From positions 1,116,001 to 1,180,000 of the forward strand of contig NZ_JANTPU010000001.1 in NCBI RefSeq assembly GCF_024752025.1: a stretch of 64,000 nt of DNA. Direction: 5' to 3'. Positions 60,284-64,000 of this stretch are shown in pieces. The DNA is from Pseudidiomarina sp. CB1 (GTDB taxonomy: Bacteria > Pseudomonadota > Gammaproteobacteria > Enterobacterales > Alteromonadaceae). How positions within the stretch are numbered: position 1 is the first letter of the stretch; the number at the start of each line of letters is the position of its first letter. Under the pieces are notes generated by a model that saw only the letters and a program-made list of their open reading frames with translations, had not been told where the DNA came from and did no database searches. Made by a program: the position numbers and the translations under genes.

Positions 60284-61417
60284 TTAACGGCCAACCAAAA
60301 AGTCGCTGATGCGGGCACAAGCTTTACCATCCCCGTAAGGGTTGTGGGCGCGAGACATAGTAGCATACTCAGAAGCGTCATCTAAAAGTGACGACACCGA
60401 CGAGACGATGGCGTCGACGGCGGTGCCGACCAAGCGCACGGTGCCGGCTTCGACGGCTTCGGGGCGTTCGGTGGTGTCGCGCATCACGAGTACGGGTTTG
60501 CCAAGGCCAGGGGCTTCTTCTTGCACGCCGCCGCTGTCGGTCAGGACTAAATGACAGCCCTGCATGAGACACACGAACGGCTCGTAGCCAAGGGGTTCAA
60601 TCAGATGCACATTGGTCAAGCCGCCGAGCAACGAGCGCACCGGCTTCTGCACGTTCGGATTCAAGTGCACCGGATAAACAAAGTGCACGTCGGGATGCGC
60701 AACGGCCAAAGAACGCAACGCCGCACAAATGTTCTCGAAGCCTTGGCCGAAGTTCTCACGGCGATGTCCGGTGATAAGCACATAGCGCGACGATGACAAG
60801 TCCACTGACAAGCCAGCATCCGTCAAAGTCGCAGCAATCGACGTGCGTAACTCGTCAGATTCCTCAATCTTCGCCGTCACCCACTGCAAGGCATCAATGA
60901 CCGTGTTACCGGTGACCAAAATCGAAGCATCCGCAACGCCCTCAGCCAGCAAATCACGGCGATTCCGCTCAGTCGGCGCAAAGTGCCAACGCGCGAGCCT
61001 ACCGGTCAACTGACGATTCGCCTCTTCTGGCCACGGCGAATACAAATCATGAGTCCGCAGGCCTGCCTCGACATGCCCTACCGGGATCCGCGCATAAAAA
61101 GCCGCCAACGATGCCGCAAAGGTTGTTGCCGTGTCACCATGCACCAGCACCAGATCTGGCGCTGACTCAGCCAGTACCGAACGTATGCCCAGCAACACCG
61201 ATGAGGTCACGTCATACAGGTCTTGCCCTGCTTTCATGATATTCAAATCATAATCCGGCGTGATCTCAAATAACGCCAACACTTGATCGAGCATTTCGCG
61301 ATGCTGCGCGGTCACTGCCACCACAACTTCAAAGCGCTTATCGGCTTGCAGGGCTTTCACCAAGGGAGCCATTTTGATCGCTTCTGGGCGCGTACCAAAG
61401 GCTAATAAAACTTTCAT
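60284..61417 (-). CDS. wecB: UDP-N-acetylglucosamine 2-epimerase (non-hydrolysing)
   Basis: Converts UDP-GlcNAc to UDP-ManNAc in the cytoplasm. 377 aa, normal family length, from ATG 61417 ([20 protein letters not shown]) with AGGTAG upstream. Signatures: [67 protein letters not shown] and [13 protein letters not shown]. Followed by wecC upstream in the operon; together they make UDP-ManNAcA, so the O-antigen probably contains N-acetylmannosaminuronic acid or a derivative. Confidence 0.96.
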   Translation of the reverse strand: MKVLLAFGTRPEAIKMAPLVKALQADKRFEVVVAVTAQHREMLDQVLALFEITPDYDLNIMKAGQDLYDVTSSVLLGIRSVLAESAPDLVLVHGDTATTFAASLAAFYARIPVGHVEAGLRTHDLYSPWPEEANRQLTGRLARWHFAPTERNRRDLLAEGVADASILVTGNTVIDALQWVTAKIEESDELRTSIAATLTDAGLSVDLSSSRYVLITGHRRENFGQGFENICAALRSLAVAHPDVHFVYPVHLNPNVQKPVRSLLGGLTNVHLIEPLGYEPFVCLMQGCHLVLTDSGGVQEEAPGLGKPVLVMRDTTERPEAVEAGTVRLVGTAVDAIVSSVSSLLDDASEYATMSRAHNPYGDGKACARISDFLVGR

Positions 61418-61442
61418 CAACAACTACCTATTTAATAATGAG

Positions 61443-62639
61443 TTAACCGTGGGTGACACCACAGAAATCCAAAACTTGGCCATTGACGCGCAAATGCTTG
61501 AACTCATTATGAGCAACCAAATACACAACAATATCAGAGGTCTGCGCAACATCGTGGTAGTCATTTAATAAGATGCTTTGATGACGCTTCAAGTTTGGCT
61601 CAACGGCCAAGGCATCAATGCCTTCAAGTACAAGCGACTGAAATACAGCTAAAGCTGGCGACTCGCGCAGGTCATCAATGTTAGGTTTAAAAGCCAAGCC
61701 CATGCACGCAACCGATGGCGCACGGCCATGTTCACGCTGGAAAGCCTTCACATCACTAATGATACGCTCAACAACCCATGACGTTTTGTAGTCATTGATT
61801 TCACGGGCGGCACGAATAATACGCGCATCGTTCCCACCGGCGTGAACGATGAACCATGGGTCCACCGCAACACAGTGGCCCCCAACACCGGTTCCTGGTT
61901 GCAATATGTTTACGCGCGGGTGGCGGTTAGCTAAGCGGATTAATTCCCAAACGTCGATGCCAAACTTGTCACACAAAATCGAGAGTTCATTAGCGAACGC
62001 GATATTGACGTCACGGAAGCTGTTTTCTGTTAGTTTCGCCATTTCAGCGGTGCGCGCGTCGGTGGTCAGGACTTCACCTGAAACAAACGAGCGATAAAAG
62101 TCTGCGACAATTTCTGTCGCTTCATGGGTAATGCCACCGACAATGCGGTCGTTATCGACCAACTCACGCATAATGTGGCCCGGTAAAACGCGCTCTGGGC
62201 AATGCGCGATATGAAGCGAATCGATATCAACGCCCTCTTCACGTAGTACTTCAGCGACTCGCTCTGTCGTGCCCACCGGTGAGGTCGATTCTAAAATCAC
62301 CATGTCACCCGCTTTCACCACAGGCGCAATTGAGCGCGTGGCGGCCACAACGTAATCGATGTTGGGCACGTGGCCGTCATGAAACGGTGTTGGTACGGCC
62401 AAAACAAAAACATCGGCTGGCTGCGGCTGCAACGCTGCCGTCAGCGTTTTATCTTTTACTGCTTTTGCCACATAAGCATCAAGCTCAGGCTCAACAATGT
62501 GAATGTAACCATTGTTGACCGTGTTGACCACTTCTTCAGATACGTCGATTCCGAGAACTTGATAACCTTGATTAGCGAGAAGAGCGGCGGTAGGTAGGCC
62601 GATGTAGCCTAGGCCGACTACGGAAATTTTATATCTCAT
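61443..62639 (-). CDS. wecC: UDP-N-acetyl-D-mannosamine dehydrogenase
   Basis: Oxidises UDP-ManNAc to UDP-ManNAcA with two NAD+. 398 aa from ATG 62639 (MRYKISVVGLGYIGLPTAAL), where the Rossmann motif GxGxxG is at the start. Other motifs: ILESTSPVGTTERVAEVLRE, HCPERVLPGH, LTENSFRDVNIAFANELSIL, and the catalytic Cys in GTGVGGHCVAVDPWF. CMGLAFKPNIDDLRESPA is the C-terminal family signature. It lies between the polymerase-like gene and wecB, 26 bases from the latter. An upstream frame to 62678 is not conserved in the family. Confidence 0.96.
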   Translation of the reverse strand: MRYKISVVGLGYIGLPTAALLANQGYQVLGIDVSEEVVNTVNNGYIHIVEPELDAYVAKAVKDKTLTAALQPQPADVFVLAVPTPFHDGHVPNIDYVVAATRSIAPVVKAGDMVILESTSPVGTTERVAEVLREEGVDIDSLHIAHCPERVLPGHIMRELVDNDRIVGGITHEATEIVADFYRSFVSGEVLTTDARTAEMAKLTENSFRDVNIAFANELSILCDKFGIDVWELIRLANRHPRVNILQPGTGVGGHCVAVDPWFIVHAGGNDARIIRAAREINDYKTSWVVERIISDVKAFQREHGRAPSVACMGLAFKPNIDDLRESPALAVFQSLVLEGIDALAVEPNLKRHQSILLNDYHDVAQTSDIVVYLVAHNEFKHLRVNGQVLDFCGVTHG

Positions 62640-62700
62640 AGAGTACTTATTAGCAAGATAGCTTGAACCAAGGGACAAATTTTAACATCATCCAGACTAG

Positions 62701-63885
62701 TTAAATTTGAAATCTTTCTAGATTTTTTTGAACAAGTAACGACGAGAGTATAATCGCTACTGATAGCCAAAGAACAATACTTTGAAGAATTGTGAAAGCT
62801 GTGAAGCTAAACATCAATTCGCCAATGAGTGTCAGTATCCAGGTATCGCTAAGCGCACGAGTATCACGACTCATTCTCTTTCTTCTTGACAAATAACGAC
62901 AAATCAGAACTGTGAAAAAGCCATAAACTAGAACAACACCAACCACGCCAAATCGATACAGTATCGCTAGTGGTGAAAAATGAACGGTACTCACAAAGAC
63001 ACCGTCTCCTTTATCGACAACTGATCCCAGCCCTGTTCCAAAAATCAGGAACATGGGATTCTGTTTAAAGTAGGATAAAATAAACTCCATCTCCGAAAAC
63101 CTTGATCCATAGGCAGTATCACCAATTTCTTGGCCCGAAATAATAATCATGTCTAGCCGATTTTGAATGAAGGAGGGCATTAGATCAAAAATATAGATGA
63201 ACCCAACGATCAAGAAACAGAGAAAAATCCACTTCACAGTTCCCACAAACCTGCGATTACGCTCTTGTAAAAAGAACATGTAGAAGATGTAAATCATCAA
63301 CCCGGCTAGAATGGTGCCTCTCTTTCCTGCAAGGACAATCAGCACCAGTACCAGTAAGGATAGACTAAAACGGCGAGTAACCAGATAATAAGCTAAAGGA
63401 ATGAAAAGGATCGTTACCTGTAATCCAAAATATACAGATGCATTAAATACAAAATAGAGTACATACATCATAACCAATGCAAGTCCACCGCTTACGAAAC
63501 TTGCTTTGGCTATGAACACCGTATTGTCGATATAATAGGAAGAGACAAAACGAAAATAATTAACGCCTACAATAATAAAACTTAGACACACAACCAATCT
63601 CATCACATTACCCATAAAACCGACAGTGTCATGAAGGTTATAAAGTGATAGTACTGGTGAGTAAAGGCATATAACAAAAATCGGAAAATACCACTTAACT
63701 GGCGCATGACGGAATCCGATTAATGCGAGAGGAACAATTGCGATAGCTAATAATGGCCAAGATATATAAAAGAAATATAGCGGAACCTCGGGACTGACTC
63801 GAGCAACACGAAAGACATGAAGTGGCGATGACACAAGGAACAACAAAGTCGAAAAAGCAAGAATATTAAAGACGTATTTTTTCAT
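62701..63885 (-). CDS. O-antigen polymerase-like membrane protein (Wzy-type)
   Basis: 394 aa with about 10-11 membrane helices and a larger periplasmic loop near 245-300 (MPSFIQNRLDMIIISGQEIG; DTAYGSRFSEMEFILSYFKQ; LGSVVDKGDGVFVSTVHFSP). That topology and the G-SR-x-E/H-S pattern in the loop are typical of Wzy/WaaL-type polymerases and ligases, whose sequences are otherwise poorly conserved. In this place, first before wecC, it most probably polymerises O units in the periplasm. The gene is AT-rich, as wzy genes usually are. Start ATG after AGAAGAGAA. No flippase (wzx) gene is seen inside the window; it may lie to the right. Confidence 0.82.
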   Translation of the reverse strand: MKKYVFNILAFSTLLFLVSSPLHVFRVARVSPEVPLYFFYISWPLLAIAIVPLALIGFRHAPVKWYFPIFVICLYSPVLSLYNLHDTVGFMGNVMRLVVCLSFIIVGVNYFRFVSSYYIDNTVFIAKASFVSGGLALVMMYVLYFVFNASVYFGLQVTILFIPLAYYLVTRRFSLSLLVLVLIVLAGKRGTILAGLMIYIFYMFFLQERNRRFVGTVKWIFLCFLIVGFIYIFDLMPSFIQNRLDMIIISGQEIGDTAYGSRFSEMEFILSYFKQNPMFLIFGTGLGSVVDKGDGVFVSTVHFSPLAILYRFGVVGVVLVYGFFTVLICRYLSRRKRMSRDTRALSDTWILTLIGELMFSFTAFTILQSIVLWLSVAIILSSLLVQKNLERFQI

Positions 63886-64000
63886 GTGTTCTCTTCTGTG
63901 ACATGTGAAGTCGTAGGAAACTCAAAACACGATTAATGCAAAATGAGGTTAGGGTTAAAATACAAAATGAAAACGTAGTCGATCACGCAATATTCAATTG

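Overview
The window reads as chromosome of a marine gammaproteobacterium, most likely the Alteromonadales and perhaps Idiomarinaceae. This is an inference from gene content: a core rpsT / murJ / ribF / ileS block, four large TonB-dependent receptors (TBDRs) beside three secreted S9 peptidases, a CrbS/CrbR-acs acetate module, and a WecB/WecC/WbpM-type O-antigen locus. No species can be named from sequence alone.

Layout. (1) 1-8250: ileS (cut by the window edge), ribF, a ParE/Phd-type toxin-antitoxin pair, murJ, a TBDR and divergent rpsT. This is the conserved rpsT-murJ-ribF-ileS neighbourhood with accessory genes inserted. (2) 8413-20273: S9 peptidase, tRNA-Arg(CCT), a methyltransferase, two divergent TBDRs, a second S9 peptidase and a one-domain LytTR regulator. 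(3) 20446-25065: DEDDh exonuclease, cNMP/CBS/nucleotidyltransferase protein, and a two-subunit sodium:solute symporter. (4) 25221-30241: third S9 peptidase and fourth TBDR. (5) 30769-43273: CrbS-like hybrid kinase, lipoprotein, large S8 protease, CrbR-like regulator, acetyl-CoA synthetase and an outer-membrane porin. (6) 43379-46111: GGDEF/EAL protein. (7) 46224-63885: polysaccharide locus on the minus strand. In transcription order it holds an O-antigen polymerase-like protein, wecC, wecB, a heparinase-like protein, a glycosyltransferase, an NAD-dependent epimerase/reductase, a PglC-like sugar-phosphate transferase and finally a WbpM/CapD-like dehydratase. Between the last two lies about 7.5 kb of accessory DNA.

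The most unusual part is that accessory insertion (48189-55950). It holds an unrecognised three-gene operon (a protein with a possible PD-(D/E)XK nuclease core, then two membrane proteins), a GIY-YIG/coiled-coil protein, a lipoprotein, and a PIN plus HTH-ImmA/IrrE pair. Two broken copies of the 3' end of the sugar-phosphate transferase gene lie inside it: one (52030-52219) next to the GIY-YIG gene and one (48189-48356) next to the dehydratase. The transferase 3' end therefore looks like a repeated recombination or insertion point that has collected two cargo modules, plausibly defence-related.

A second theme is a family of REP hairpins at seven loci. They share a GTAG head and a TCT loop, but their arms vary in a compensatory way. 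They sit between genes, overlap the 3' end of ribF and the stop codon of the sugar transferase, form a 60-bp tandem array between acs and crbR, and lie in the acs leader. No REP-associated transposase, insertion sequence, CRISPR array or rRNA gene is visible.
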